A stretch of 58,529 nt of DNA, taken from NCBI GenBank assembly GCA_937886325.1, contig CALABV010000017.1:1-58529 (forward strand). Reading direction: 5' to 3'. This DNA is from an uncultured Geobacter sp. (GTDB taxonomy: Bacteria; Desulfobacterota; Desulfuromonadia; Geobacterales; Geobacteraceae). The translations under genes were made by a program, and so were the position numbers. Below, in pieces: positions 9,635 to 18,754 of the stretch (positions are counted from its first letter, which is position 1; the number at the start of each line of letters is the position of its first letter). A model generated the notes under the pieces. The model saw only the letters and a list, made by a program, of their open reading frames with translations. It was not told the origin of the DNA and ran no database searches.

Positions 9635-9660
9635 CCACGGGATGTCCCGTGGTTTTTTTC
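9635..9660 (+). terminator. Rho-independent terminator after the 1193/440-aa pair
   Basis: Stem CCACGGG (9635-9641) and CCCGTGG (9646-9652) with a four-base loop, followed directly by seven Ts. Confidence 0.9.
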
Positions 9661-9688
9661 TTAGGCAGCGGAAAAAGGATCACGACGA

Positions 9689-10477
9689 ATGCGGTTTATC
9701 GACAGACTGGAAAAGAAGCTGGGCAGGTATGCGCCGACGAACCTCACCGTCTACCTGATTGCCGGCCAATCCCTTTTCTATGTCCTTTTCATGATGGGCA
9801 AGGTTGAACCGACTCAGATCTGGCTGACCGCGGGAAGCCTGCTGCAGGGTGAATGGTGGAGGCTCCTCCTGTTTCCCCTGTATCCGCCGAGCTGTGGTCT
9901 GCTCTGCGCCCTTTTTGGTTGGTATCTTTTCTACCTGATGGGGTCGGCCCTGGAAGAGCACTGGGGCGCCTTCCGCTATGACCTGTTTCTGCTCACGGGC
10001 TTTCTGCTGACGGTTTCGGTCTCCTTCCTGGTTCCAGCGTACCCCATGAGCACTGCGTTTCTCGGTGGATCGGTGTTTCTTGCCTTTGCCTTCCTGTTCC
10101 CCGACTTTCAGTTACTCCTGTTTTTCGTCCTGCCGGTTCGCATCAAGTGGCTGGCGCTCATCACCTGGCTCGGGTACGGGTATCTGCTCCTGGTCGGCGG
10201 ATGGGCGAGCCGCCTGCTGGTGCTTGCCTCCGTTGGAAACTTCCTTCTTTTCTTTGCCCGTGATATTCTCGTGAATCTGAGATACGGCAGGAGGCAGGTG
10301 GCAAAGAGGGTACTGTCGGCTACGAGGAGCGCGGAACAGCCGTTCCATCGCTGCACGGTCTGCGGCATCACCGACAAGACCCATCCTGATATGGATTTCC
10401 GGTATTGCCCCCAGTGCGAGGGGCAATACGGATACTGCCGCGACCATATCTTCAACCATGATCACATTAAAGGATGA
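9689..10477 (+). CDS. Rhomboid-like membrane protein, probably inactive, with zinc ribbon
   Basis: 262 residues. The first 195 residues form about six hydrophobic segments in a rhomboid-like order, with WWRLLLFP after the first segment and a glycine-serine element FLGGSVF where active rhomboids have GxSG. The final glycine of that motif is Val, and the helix that should supply the catalytic His reads SVGNFLLFF, with no His. I infer a pseudoprotease that binds rather than cuts membrane proteins. The C-terminal cytoplasmic part has CTVCG and CPQC pairs plus further Cys and His, a zinc ribbon. It starts its own unit after the upstream terminator. Confidence 0.7.
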   Translation: MRFIDRLEKKLGRYAPTNLTVYLIAGQSLFYVLFMMGKVEPTQIWLTAGSLLQGEWWRLLLFPLYPPSCGLLCALFGWYLFYLMGSALEEHWGAFRYDLFLLTGFLLTVSVSFLVPAYPMSTAFLGGSVFLAFAFLFPDFQLLLFFVLPVRIKWLALITWLGYGYLLLVGGWASRLLVLASVGNFLLFFARDILVNLRYGRRQVAKRVLSATRSAEQPFHRCTVCGITDKTHPDMDFRYCPQCEGQYGYCRDHIFNHDHIKG

Positions 10478-10582
10478 GTATCCGCGTCCGTCATGCTGCT
10501 GAAACAGGTCCTAGAATCACCTCAACTTTCCGCCCGGCCTGCCGATATATCTCAGTATGGGACAGTACGGGAGGTGATTTTC

Positions 10583-10771
10583 ATGACGCCGTCAACACAC
10601 GCGCCTCGCGCCCGATGGCGTGACTATGTCGCATCGGCGTACCTGAGGCGTATAACGGACGATACCCGCGATTATGACCCCGGCAAGGGCGGCAGGATCT
10701 ATCGGCGCTATGACTACACCATCGAGGCCGTCGGGGCTCTTGCGGAAACGCGGCGACGGGCGAATAGATAG
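10583..10771 (+). CDS. Small basic protein of unknown function (62 aa)
   Basis: A 62-residue protein rich in Arg and Tyr (YLRRITDDTRDYD, GGRIYRRYDY). I begin at 10583 because GGGAGG is placed correctly upstream; a longer frame from 10493 lacks such a site. No domain is recognised and there is no membrane segment. It follows the rhomboid-like gene by about 100 bases and may belong to the same transcript. Confidence 0.5.
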   Translation: MTPSTHAPRARWRDYVASAYLRRITDDTRDYDPGKGGRIYRRYDYTIEAVGALAETRRRANR

Positions 10772-10853
10772 AGTACGGACGGCCACGGGAATCTAGGGAG
10801 GGCCGTTTCCATGAAGCACCACATAACGTTGATGTAAGAGCATCGGAGGAAGA

Positions 10854-11123
10854 ATGTTTGATGAAACACAGCCATATCAATTCCCTCTTTCGCTGGAAGG
10901 GAGCAACATTCCTCGGTTCGCGGTGATTATGCCCGGATTCGATTCGGTTGCCATGGGGAATGACGAGTATCTGCTCCTTACCCCGCAGGAGCATGAAACA
11001 GGCGATATCCGCGAGTATTTTCAGCTTCCCAACGATCCCAGGACCGTCCGGGAACTGATGGAGGTAATCGGGGCGACCGCGGAGGGGGGATGGATTCCCT
11101 TCGGTAGCTGGTTGCTGGAGTAA
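10854..11123 (+). CDS. Small acidic protein of unknown function (89 aa)
   Basis: 89 residues, acidic and soluble, behind a strong GGAGGAAG site. A hydrophobic strand (FAVIMPGF) is followed by acidic segments and ends with GGWIPFGSWLLE. I do not know the family. The terminator at 11164 follows at once, so it closes the transcript begun by the rhomboid-like gene or has its own short one. Confidence 0.6.
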   Translation: MFDETQPYQFPLSLEGSNIPRFAVIMPGFDSVAMGNDEYLLLTPQEHETGDIREYFQLPNDPRTVRELMEVIGATAEGGWIPFGSWLLE

Positions 11124-11163
11124 CGCGCCGTTATCCGATTCATACAAAGACTTTTTAACCTGG

Positions 11164-11208
11164 AAAAGCCGTTTCCATCCCTCGAATGCCGATGGAAACG
11201 GCTTTTGT
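11164..11208. terminator. Strong, possibly bidirectional, terminator
   Basis: Sixteen-base arms (11164-11179 and 11191-11206, core GCCGTTTCCATC/GATGGAAACGGC) around an 11-base loop. A-run and T-run at the ends allow use in both directions. Confidence 0.9.
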
Positions 11209-11402
11209 CGTTTTCTCTCCGCAATCTGCGCGGACATGCCGTTGGCTGACCCTTGCCGCGAACTCCGCATTCGGGCCTTCCTGTTCGTTGACTTTATATG
11301 GTGTGGTTGCTAGAATGCCGAAGTTTAATGACGGGCGCTGAAGACGTTCCGGAAGCGGCATCGTCCGAGATTGTATCCCATATGCACGATAAGGAAATGG
11401 TA

Positions 11403-12218
11403 ATGATCCGCATGATTTCTGTTTTCATAGCTCCCTTTATCCTTCTTTCTCTGTTTGGCTGTGTCGGCCAGAATGCCTATCAGAAAAAGATTGATGAGGC
11501 ATCCGATCTTACCAAAGTCCTTGCAGAGGCCCGGAAGAAGAACGCGGACCTTTCCCGTGAGAATGAGGAGATGAGGGCGAAACTCGACCGGCTCGATCGT
11601 TCTGTTGTCGAGCTTGAGTCGGGCAAGAAGAACCTTGAGGATTTGCTTGCAAAGAAGCAGGACACACCTGCGGTAAAGATAGCCGAACAGGCTCAGGAGA
11701 TTGAAAAACTCAAGGGAGATCTGGCGAGTCTGCACCGTGAACGTGAGGGCAAGGTCCGCGACGTAAGCACCCTGTATGAAAGCCTTCTGGAAAGGATGAA
11801 GGATGAGGTCGCCCATGGCCGGGCATCCATTACCGAATTGCGCGGAATCGTGACGGTTTCCGTCCCGGAAGAGGTCCTTTTTGATGGGGATTCGGATGAG
11901 GTGAAGCAGGGCGGCGTTCCCGTGATCCGGAAGATTGCCGAACTCCTTGCACGGGTCCATGACAGAAATGTGCGGGTCGAGACTTCATTTGTTGTCTCCG
12001 GAGAACCTGGGTCGGCTGGAAATCGTCGTTCCGCATGGGAATCGGCAGCGGCTCGGGCCGTCGCCGTTGCCTACCTCCTTCGCGGGCACGGAGTTGATCC
12101 GGCGGTCATCAACGCCGGCATCAGCGGAGGCTTCACTGCCGGCGGAGGCTCAAGCGCAGGCCTTGTTCGGGCAATGGGCCGGCGGCTGGAAATCAGCATC
12201 ATTTCAAAGGAGGGATGA
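11403..12218 (+). CDS. OmpA-like lipoprotein with coiled coil
   Basis: 271 residues. A lipoprotein signal is clear (FILLSLFGC, lipid-bearing Cys at residue 20). A long coiled coil with an Ala/Glu/Lys heptad pattern follows to about residue 125. The C-terminal third (VPEEVLFDGDSDEVKQGG to GRRLEISI) has the layout of the OmpA/MotB peptidoglycan-binding fold, with RR at the usual place. It probably sits in the outer membrane and reaches to peptidoglycan. The ATG at 11403 is chosen because AAGGAA lies six bases upstream and the signal peptide starts there; other in-frame ATGs upstream would spoil the signal peptide. Confidence 0.8.
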   Translation: MIRMISVFIAPFILLSLFGCVGQNAYQKKIDEASDLTKVLAEARKKNADLSRENEEMRAKLDRLDRSVVELESGKKNLEDLLAKKQDTPAVKIAEQAQEIEKLKGDLASLHREREGKVRDVSTLYESLLERMKDEVAHGRASITELRGIVTVSVPEEVLFDGDSDEVKQGGVPVIRKIAELLARVHDRNVRVETSFVVSGEPGSAGNRRSAWESAAARAVAVAYLLRGHGVDPAVINAGISGGFTAGGGSSAGLVRAMGRRLEISIISKEG

Positions 12219-12325
12219 CGGCCTCGAAAATTTCCGTCCCTGCCGGAACGTGATGAATCCGGAATTCATCCGGCGGAGTTGCCGTGCGGGTTCTGATTGA
12301 CCTTAAGACGACAGTTCGAGTCGAC

Positions 12326-12350
12326 CTCTTCGGACGACTCCAACCGCCGA
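12326..12350 (+). repeat. Dispersed short repeat, copy 1
   Basis: CTCTTCGGACGACTCCAAC plus CGCCGA matches the reverse complement of 37115-37138 with one mismatch. It lies in the 168-base gap before the Smr gene. Related ends (ACTTCAACTGCCGA) occur at 31549 and 37318. Confidence 0.5.
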
Positions 12351-12387
12351 TTTCGAGATTACAATCCTGTATGAGAGCCTTTCATGT

Positions 12388-13104
12388 ATGAAGAAGAATA
12401 AGGAAAAAACGGAAAATAAGAAGGGCTTCTCCAATGTGCCGTTCAAGGGGCTGAAATCTTTTACGGTGAAGACAGATGGCGTTCCTGTGGTTGCTGTCCC
12501 CCCGAAGGCTGCCCCGCCTCCACCCGTTCACAGGGAGGAGGACGATGCCGCTCTGTTTCTCCGAGAAATGGAAGGGATTACAAGGCTGGATGGTGAGAAA
12601 CCGAAAAAGGCCCGACCGCCCAAGCCTCCGGAGACACCTGAACCCGAACTGGCCGAAGAGGAAAAGAACCTGTTCCTTTCATCCCTGACGGGAATGGATG
12701 TTTCATTCCGCGATGAGTTCCCGGACGTGAAACCCCTTCGGCCTTTGCCCGTGAACCGCATGCGCCAGTTGAAGACGGGCGCGATTCGCATCGATCTGGA
12801 ACTCGACCTTCATGGGTTGACCCGTGACGAGGCGCTTAAAAACCTGGAAAGCTTCGTTGCCGGTGCTTTCAATCGTGGGCAGAAGGCCATCCTCGTAATT
12901 ACCGGAAAGGGCAATAACTCGCCCGCGGAACCGGTTCTCCAGGGTGCTGTTGCGTCCTGGTTGCGGGAAATGGGAAAGAAGATGGTCGCGGAATTCGCAC
13001 CGGCCCCGCTTCGGATGGGGGGAAGCGGGGCTTTTGTGGTGTTTCTCAAGGAAAAGAAAAGCTCGGAATCGGCAGCCGCATCCGAAAACGGAAGCATACG
13101 GTAA
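12388..13104 (+). CDS. Smr-domain protein
   Basis: 238 residues. The first 120 are basic, Pro-rich and poorly ordered. The C-terminal 85 residues are an Smr domain: LDLHGLTRDEAL, then VITGKGN, then a GGSGAFVVFLK end. Smr domains of the MutS2 and stand-alone kind bind or nick branched DNA or cleave RNA; the LDLHG and TGKGN motifs thought to be needed for activity are both present. The protein should be cytoplasmic. The next gene starts 21 bases downstream behind its own GAGGAGACGAGG site, so the two may be cotranscribed. Confidence 0.85.
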   Translation: MKKNKEKTENKKGFSNVPFKGLKSFTVKTDGVPVVAVPPKAAPPPPVHREEDDAALFLREMEGITRLDGEKPKKARPPKPPETPEPELAEEEKNLFLSSLTGMDVSFRDEFPDVKPLRPLPVNRMRQLKTGAIRIDLELDLHGLTRDEALKNLESFVAGAFNRGQKAILVITGKGNNSPAEPVLQGAVASWLREMGKKMVAEFAPAPLRMGGSGAFVVFLKEKKSSESAAASENGSIR

Positions 13105-13125
13105 TCTGAGAGAGGAGACGAGGAA

Positions 13126-14373
13126 ATGATTAAGCTGGAGAGGTATCTTTCCATCAACGTCGTGTTGTCGATATTGTTGATCCTGTGGGGGGTTGTGCTG
13201 CTGATTGCCGGTTCCGCCCACGCGGCGGACACGGGCGGGAAGTCACCCGTGACACGCTACTGGATGAGTATCTCCACGGAAAAGAGCAGCTTTCCCGGCA
13301 TGCCTTCCGGGATGCCGGGTATTGGAGGCCTTTTCGGGCGCGGGGACTCCGGCAAAAAGCTGCTGCTTCAAGTGAATTCGCCGAAGGCGCCGCCGGCAGG
13401 ACCCGTGGCGACTCACGACATCCCGCCCGGGCAGAACATGGGAGACACGCTCCCGCTTGTAATCCCTGAACGGGAGCGGAACGAGGCGGGCGAGCCGGGC
13501 CAACCGGGAAAAATGGAAAAGCCGAAGATGCGCATGCTCATCTACTGGGGATGCGGCGAGACCATCCGCAAGGGGCAGCCAAAGGTTCTGGATACGGACA
13601 AGATGAGCCTCGCGGACTTCGGCAAGGCCATGGGCGGCAGGAGCATTGCCCGCCAGAATCCTCCGTCACCACGGACCGGTCGGGTGTACGCCGACTGGCC
13701 AAATGAACAGGACGGCACCGCCGTTCCCAAGAACAGTTCTCTGGTCGGCGGACACTTCGTGCACGGAAACTATCTCCCGGATATGCGCTTTTCCATCGAT
13801 GCCGGGCATGACTTCATGGCTCCCGTTGAATTCACGTCGGTGAAGGGGACCCCGGCGGAGAGCATCCGCTTCCAGTGGCGCGCCATCCCTACGGCAACCG
13901 GTTACTTCGCCACCGCCATGGGCCATGACCAGAAGACCGGAACCATGATCCTCTGGAGTTCCAGCGAGCTTTCCGAACCCGGTTATGCCCTCATGGACTA
14001 CCTGTCCGAGGACGAAGTGCGGCGCCTGATCCGGGAAAAGGTGGTCATGGGCCCATCCGTCACGCAGTGCGCGGTTCCCCGAGGCGTATTCAAGGACGCC
14101 GAGGGAGGCATCCTCCAGTTCATCGCCTACGGGGATGAACTGAACATCTCCTATCCGCCGAGAGACCCGAAAAAACCTGTCGATCCCATCTGGACGGTGA
14201 AGGCGCGTCGCAAGTCCACCGGGATGCTGCCCTTGATGGCGATGGATGGCGCCGGCGCTGGAGATGTGCGGGCGGAGGACCAAAGAGGGCGAGATTCCGG
14301 TGACGAAGCCTCTCCCGAGAAGAATGAAGGTCTTTCTCCCGGCAAGGTGCTGCGTGGACTCATCGGGTTCTGA
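13126..14373 (+). CDS. Exported protein of unknown function (415 aa)
   Basis: A signal peptide or anchor spans residues 12-34 (NVVLSILLILWGVVLLIAGS) with an AHA cleavage-like site. The mature part is Gly/Pro-rich near the start (GMPSGMPGIGGLFG), then contains LIYWGCGETIRKGQP, which I have the impression of seeing in other uncharacterised proteobacterial exported proteins but cannot name. It ends with a charged low-complexity tail. No catalytic motif stands out. Periplasmic or outer-membrane location is inferred. Confidence 0.75.
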   Translation: MIKLERYLSINVVLSILLILWGVVLLIAGSAHAADTGGKSPVTRYWMSISTEKSSFPGMPSGMPGIGGLFGRGDSGKKLLLQVNSPKAPPAGPVATHDIPPGQNMGDTLPLVIPERERNEAGEPGQPGKMEKPKMRMLIYWGCGETIRKGQPKVLDTDKMSLADFGKAMGGRSIARQNPPSPRTGRVYADWPNEQDGTAVPKNSSLVGGHFVHGNYLPDMRFSIDAGHDFMAPVEFTSVKGTPAESIRFQWRAIPTATGYFATAMGHDQKTGTMILWSSSELSEPGYALMDYLSEDEVRRLIREKVVMGPSVTQCAVPRGVFKDAEGGILQFIAYGDELNISYPPRDPKKPVDPIWTVKARRKSTGMLPLMAMDGAGAGDVRAEDQRGRDSGDEASPEKNEGLSPGKVLRGLIGF

Positions 14374-14470
14374 CGTCATGTCCGCGGCGGCGAAAAGCCG
14401 GTTTCGTTCGTACGATACTTCATGCGTCTTCGAAAGAATTCTCCCCGCGGAATATCCGTAGGGGTGTAAT

Positions 14471-14520
14471 GAAAGCCGTTTTCGTCTGCATGTGCCGACG
14501 GGTGCGGCTTTCTTCGTTTT
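14471..14520 (+). terminator. Rho-independent terminator after the exported protein
   Basis: Arms GAAAGCCG (14471-14478) and CGGCTTTC (14505-14512), with an inner CGTC/GACG pairing, followed by TTCGTTTT. Confidence 0.75.
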
Positions 14521-14571
14521 CACGTTTTTTCCCATGTGCAGTATTCCGGCTTGTCAAAAGAGGAGGCAACC

Positions 14572-15018
14572 ATGTTCAATCCGCGGCGTATACTGGTCCC
14601 GACCGACATGTCTGAGCATTCGGACAGGGCTATCCGTCGGGCATTTGATATCGCGAGGCAGTTCGGCGCGGAGATGCATATCCTCCATGTGGTTCGTGAC
14701 CCCGTTCAACTCTGTACGGTCGACTTCTGCGTCAGTGAGAGCCTGATGAAACAGGTAACCGCCCAGATGCTGGAACAGGCTCGTGGAGCCGTCAGCCGTC
14801 AGGTGGCGAGATTTCTGAGCATGGGAGATATTCCCCTGTCAACCGATGTCAAGTTTGGCACCCCCCACGAGATGATCCTGAAAGAGGCGGTGGAGAAGGA
14901 AATAGACCTGATAGTGCTTACTACCCATGGAGCAACCGATCTCTCGAAGCACCTGATGGGAAGTGTGGCACGGCACGTGCTGCTCGGCGCGGAGTGTCAG
15001 GTTCTTGTGGTCAAGTAG
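14572..15018 (+). CDS. Universal stress protein (UspA family)
   Basis: 148 residues, a single Usp domain. It opens with RRILVPTDMSEHSDRAI and ends with the nucleotide-binding stretch THGATDLSKHLMGSVARHVL, which fits the G-2X-G-9X-G(S/T) pattern of ATP-binding Usp proteins with the first glycine kept. An AGGAGG site precedes the ATG at 14572. It lies just before a histidine kinase gene (18-base gap), so it may be made with the sensor system or link it to energy state. Confidence 0.9.
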   Translation: MFNPRRILVPTDMSEHSDRAIRRAFDIARQFGAEMHILHVVRDPVQLCTVDFCVSESLMKQVTAQMLEQARGAVSRQVARFLSMGDIPLSTDVKFGTPHEMILKEAVEKEIDLIVLTTHGATDLSKHLMGSVARHVLLGAECQVLVVK

Positions 15019-15036
15019 TCAACCCGGGGAGGCTGC

Positions 15037-17022
15037 ATGGAAGAGAAAACTACTCCGGCAAGACGCGTTGCGAAAAGGTCGGCTTTTCTTTCATCAAAAA
15101 AGTTTCTGAGCAGTGTATTTCAGGCCATACCAGACCTCATTTCCATCGTGGACAGGGAGTTTCGAATCGTTTTCAGTAACTGGAAAGGGGAACAGGACCC
15201 CATCGCGCCCGGACCGGGAAAACGGAGCGGATACTGCTACGAGGTGTACTATCCGGGAAGGACCGAACAGTGCAATCCCTGTCACCTGCGGGAAGTATTC
15301 CGGTCGGGAAAGCCCCTCGTAACCGAAAAATTCATCCCTCGAACGGGCTTCGTGGAGATCCATTCTTTTCCCCTGTTTGATGAACGGGGAAACGTGGTCA
15401 TGGCCGGTGAATATCTTCGGGACATCAATGAACGGCGTCTCGCTGAAGATGCGCTTCGCGAAAAAAACCAGATGCTGGAGTCCATTATCAACTCTTCGCC
15501 TCTGGCTATCATCGTCCTGAATCCAGATCTGATTGTCACGCTCTGGAACCCGGAGGCGGAAAGGATGTTCGGCTGGACACGGGAAGAAGCCCTGGGCGAA
15601 CCCTATCCCATCGTCTCCGAGGACCGCCGGGACGAACTGATGGCAAACGTGCGTGAACTGCACGAGGGCGGTTCGAAGCGTTTCATGGAGACGGAGCGTA
15701 TGCACAAGGACGGGACGCTTATTGACGTGAGCCTCTCCACCGCGCCCGTGCTGAACAGCGAAGGGACTACCATCGGCTACATGGCCATGTTCGCCGATAT
15801 AAGGGAACGGAAACGTGCCCAGGAGGCGCTCCGGGAATCGGAAGCAAATTACCGGACCATCTTTGACGCAGCCAATGACGCCACCTTTGTCTTCGACCCG
15901 GAAAACGGCGCCATGCTCGACGTGAATCTGAAGATGTGCGAGATGTACGGATATACCCGCGAACAGGTCCTGCGTCTGAACGTGGAGGCCCTGAGCGCCG
16001 GCGTGCCCCCCTATACCTATAACGACGTGCTCAGAAAGATCTGGAAAACCAGGTACGACAAATCCCATATGTTCGAATGGCTGGCCAAGGACAGTTCGGG
16101 CAGGCTGTTCTGGATAGAAGTGAACATGAAGGGAGCGGTCATCGGGGGAGAATACCGGGTGCTGGCGGTGTGCAGGGACATCGGTGAGCGCAAGGCGGCC
16201 GAGGAAGAGAACCGGAAGATGCAGGAGCGGCTCCGCCAGATGGACAAGATGGCGGCCATCGGCACCCTCGCTTCCGGCATTGCACACGAGATAAACAACC
16301 CCAACAATTTCATTCTGTCCAATGCCCAGTTCATTTCGGATATCTGGCCGGATATCAACAGAATCCTAACCTGCTACGCCGAAGAGAACGGCGAGTTTTT
16401 CCTGGGGAAGCTCCGTTTTTCAGAGGCAGGCGCCTTCATCCCGAAAATGCTGGAAGGCCTGGTGGACGGCTCCCACCGGATAAACGGCATTGTAACGGGC
16501 CTGAAAGACTTCGCACGCCAGGAAAAGACGCGCATGGATCAGTCGGTTGACATAAACAGGGTCATCGAGGCGGCCCTTACCATGCTCCAGAACCAGATTC
16601 AGAAACACACGGACACATTCCAGTGCATGCTCGCGGAAAACCTTCCCTTCGTGAAGGGGAGCTTCCAGCAATTGGAGCAGGTAATCGTCAATCTGACCAT
16701 GAATGCGTTGCAGTCCCTGAAGCACAGGGAATCGGGGGTGTTCATCAGCACCTCCTGTGCCCATTCCATCGGCCAAAATATCATAACGGTGCGGGACGAA
16801 GGGGAAGGGATGACGGATGAGGTCCGCCAGGCCATCTTCGACCCGTTTTTCACCACCAGGCTGGACAGCGGCGGCACCGGTCTGGGGCTTTCCATCTGCT
16901 TCAGCATCGTGAAGGAACACGGCGGCATCATTGAATGCGAGTCGGAACCGGGCAAGGGATCGACCTTTGTCGTAAGGCTCCCGGTTCAGCGCCATGGAAA
17001 GGGAGGTCGAAGATCCTCATGA
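15037..17022 (+). CDS. PAS-domain sensor histidine kinase
   Basis: 661 residues with no membrane segment, so a soluble cytoplasmic sensor. PAS 1 (about 25-135) carries several cysteines (SGYCYEVYYPGRTEQCNPC), which could bind a metal or sense redox state. PAS 2 spans about 145-260 and PAS 3 about 270-385. The dimerisation/phosphoacceptor part reads GIAHEINNPNNF with His417, and the ATPase domain has DEGEGM and GGTGLGLSI. Its stop overlaps the start of the response regulator gene (ATGA), so the two are translationally coupled and very likely partners. I infer that it senses an alcohol-related or redox signal for the downstream catabolic genes. Confidence 0.9.
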   Translation: MEEKTTPARRVAKRSAFLSSKKFLSSVFQAIPDLISIVDREFRIVFSNWKGEQDPIAPGPGKRSGYCYEVYYPGRTEQCNPCHLREVFRSGKPLVTEKFIPRTGFVEIHSFPLFDERGNVVMAGEYLRDINERRLAEDALREKNQMLESIINSSPLAIIVLNPDLIVTLWNPEAERMFGWTREEALGEPYPIVSEDRRDELMANVRELHEGGSKRFMETERMHKDGTLIDVSLSTAPVLNSEGTTIGYMAMFADIRERKRAQEALRESEANYRTIFDAANDATFVFDPENGAMLDVNLKMCEMYGYTREQVLRLNVEALSAGVPPYTYNDVLRKIWKTRYDKSHMFEWLAKDSSGRLFWIEVNMKGAVIGGEYRVLAVCRDIGERKAAEEENRKMQERLRQMDKMAAIGTLASGIAHEINNPNNFILSNAQFISDIWPDINRILTCYAEENGEFFLGKLRFSEAGAFIPKMLEGLVDGSHRINGIVTGLKDFARQEKTRMDQSVDINRVIEAALTMLQNQIQKHTDTFQCMLAENLPFVKGSFQQLEQVIVNLTMNALQSLKHRESGVFISTSCAHSIGQNIITVRDEGEGMTDEVRQAIFDPFFTTRLDSGGTGLGLSICFSIVKEHGGIIECESEPGKGSTFVVRLPVQRHGKGGRRSS

Positions 17023-18440
17023 CAAAGACCACTACATTCCCCGTCCTGCTTGTGGACGACGAGCAGCATATCCTGCTTGCTTCGGAATCCGTGCTCCGTT
17101 TCGCCGGCATCAGGGACGTGAGCAGTGTCGACGACAGCCGCCGGGTCCTGCCGCTTCTGGAAAAGGGCGGCATTGGTGTCGTGGTGCTCGACCTGTTCAT
17201 GCCGTACGTCTCCGGCAGGGAACTGCTTGAGATCATGAGCCGGGAGTATCCGCATATCCCGGTCATCGTCATGACAGCGGCCGACGAGGTGGATACAGCC
17301 GTGGATTGCATGAAAGGGGGCGCGTTTGATTACCTGGTGAAGCCGGTGGAGAACGCCCGCCTCATCTCCAGCGTGAAACGGGCGCTGGAGATATGCAGCC
17401 TGAAGAACCAGGTCACTCAGCTTCGGGACCACCTCCTCACCAACCGGCTCAAGCATCCGGAAGCATTTTCTTCCATCATCACCGCAAGCCCCAAGATGTC
17501 GGCTGTTTTCCAGTACTGCGAGGTCATCGCGGAATCGCAGCAGCCTGTCATCATCATCGGTGAAACCGGCGTCGGAAAAGAACTGATTGCGCGGGCCATC
17601 CACGAGCTGAGCGGCGTCGGCGGCAAGTTCGTTCCCGTGAATATCGCGGGCCTGGACGACAACATGTTTTCCGACACCCTGTTCGGCCACAAGAAGGGGG
17701 CATTCACGGGCGCGGAAAAGGCCCGCAGCGGGCTCATCGCACAGGCGGCCGGTGGCACCCTTTTCCTCGACGAGATAGGAGACCTTTCGGAAGCGTCGCA
17801 GGTGAAACTCCTGCGGCTTCTGCAGGAGCAGGAGTATTACCCGGTGGGTTCCGACATCCCTCTCGTGAGCGATGCCCGCATCGTTGCCGCCACCAACCGG
17901 GACCTGCGCGAGATGACCATGTCCAAGACGTTTCGGAACGATCTCTATTTCCGCCTCTGTTCCCATCAGGTATGTATCCCCCCCCTGCGGGAACGCAGGG
18001 AAGATATTCCCGTTCTCCTCGACTTCTTTTTCAGGGCAGCGGCCCAGATCTTTAGAAAGAGCGCGCCCAGCTATCCGCCCGAACTGGTGACCCTCCTCTC
18101 AAGCTACGATTTCCCCGGCAATATCCGTGAAATGAAGTCCATGGTGTTCGACGCCGTAGCCCGACATGTCTCGGGAGTTCTCTCTCTGGAGCGCTTCCGC
18201 GAGGTTATCGGGAACATGCCGGCTCCAGCGGGCAATGAGTCGCTCCTCTCCCAGCGCCTCAACGACTGGCTGCTCCAATCCGGGGGCCGGTTTCCCAAGG
18301 TGCGCGAGGTTGAGGAGCTGCTGATTGATGAGGCAATGAAGCTCGCCCAGGGAAACCAGGGCATTGCGGCCTCACTGCTCGGCTTTACCCGACAGACTCT
18401 CAATAAGCGGCTCAAGGTCAGAAAAGAGAAGAACGGGTAA
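17019..18440 (+). CDS. Sigma-54-dependent response regulator (NtrC family)
   Basis: 473 residues in three parts. The receiver domain has the acidic pair Asp13/Asp14, phosphoacceptor Asp58 in VVLDLFMP and the lysine of YLVKPVE. The AAA+ part has Walker A GETGVGKE near residue 185, the sigma-54 contact loop GAFTGAEK and LFLDEIGDLS. The C-terminal Fis-type helix-turn-helix ends in NQGIAASLLGFTRQTLNKRL. The start at 17019 overlaps the kinase stop. Two -24/-12 promoters with matching upstream dyads lie downstream (18.6 and 21.5 kb), and I propose this protein activates both. Confidence 0.92.
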   Translation: MTKTTTFPVLLVDDEQHILLASESVLRFAGIRDVSSVDDSRRVLPLLEKGGIGVVVLDLFMPYVSGRELLEIMSREYPHIPVIVMTAADEVDTAVDCMKGGAFDYLVKPVENARLISSVKRALEICSLKNQVTQLRDHLLTNRLKHPEAFSSIITASPKMSAVFQYCEVIAESQQPVIIIGETGVGKELIARAIHELSGVGGKFVPVNIAGLDDNMFSDTLFGHKKGAFTGAEKARSGLIAQAAGGTLFLDEIGDLSEASQVKLLRLLQEQEYYPVGSDIPLVSDARIVAATNRDLREMTMSKTFRNDLYFRLCSHQVCIPPLRERREDIPVLLDFFFRAAAQIFRKSAPSYPPELVTLLSSYDFPGNIREMKSMVFDAVARHVSGVLSLERFREVIGNMPAPAGNESLLSQRLNDWLLQSGGRFPKVREVEELLIDEAMKLAQGNQGIAASLLGFTRQTLNKRLKVRKEKNG

Positions 18441-18575
18441 TACCCTCTGATCCTTATTTTCCTTCATTATCTTCCTCTCCGATTCACGCTCAATCCCGAT
18501 CCGTTATGCGTTTCACACTGAACTGCTATCCAACAACGGCGATAGCGCTTCAGTAAGGGTGAAAAAACTTGTTTT

Positions 18576-18618
18576 CTGTAAAAATTCTTTACAGGACGCC
18601 TATATCTTTTATTTACAG
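18576..18618 (+). promoter_or_regulatory. Putative activator sites for the 18739 promoter
   Basis: A perfect dyad CTGTAAA-N5-TTTACAG lies at 18576-18594. A second, half-conserved one (CTATATC-N5-TTTACAG) lies at 18600-18618, centred 24 bases away and so on roughly the same helix face. They sit about 130-160 bases upstream of the -24/-12 promoter, a normal distance for NtrC-type activators. The site owner is inferred. Confidence 0.65.
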
Positions 18619-18737
18619 GCGTATTTCTCCCTCCGCCACGTTCGTTCCGCAAATACCTTTACACAAGCCCATCACACGAAAATTATAAGCAAAATCTTAA
18701 CCTTACAAAATCAAACGGTTTTTTATCGAGCCGGTCG

Positions 18738-18754
18738 TTGGCACAGCCTCTGCT
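18738..18754 (+). promoter_or_regulatory. Sigma-54 promoter of the alcohol dehydrogenase gene
   Basis: TTGGCACAGCCTCTGCT: GG at 18740-18741 and GC at 18752-18753 have the exact 12-base spacing of -24/-12 promoters, and TGGCAC is a full match to the -24 box. It lies about 230 bases before the gene. The 18441-18981 gap also holds the small hairpin GCTATC-N10-GATAGC at 18525-18546. Confidence 0.75.

Noticed and set aside
15094..16287. A 397-codon minus-strand frame opposite the histidine kinase
   Set aside because: The kinase has complete PAS, HisKA and ATPase motifs on the plus strand; the opposing frame has none.
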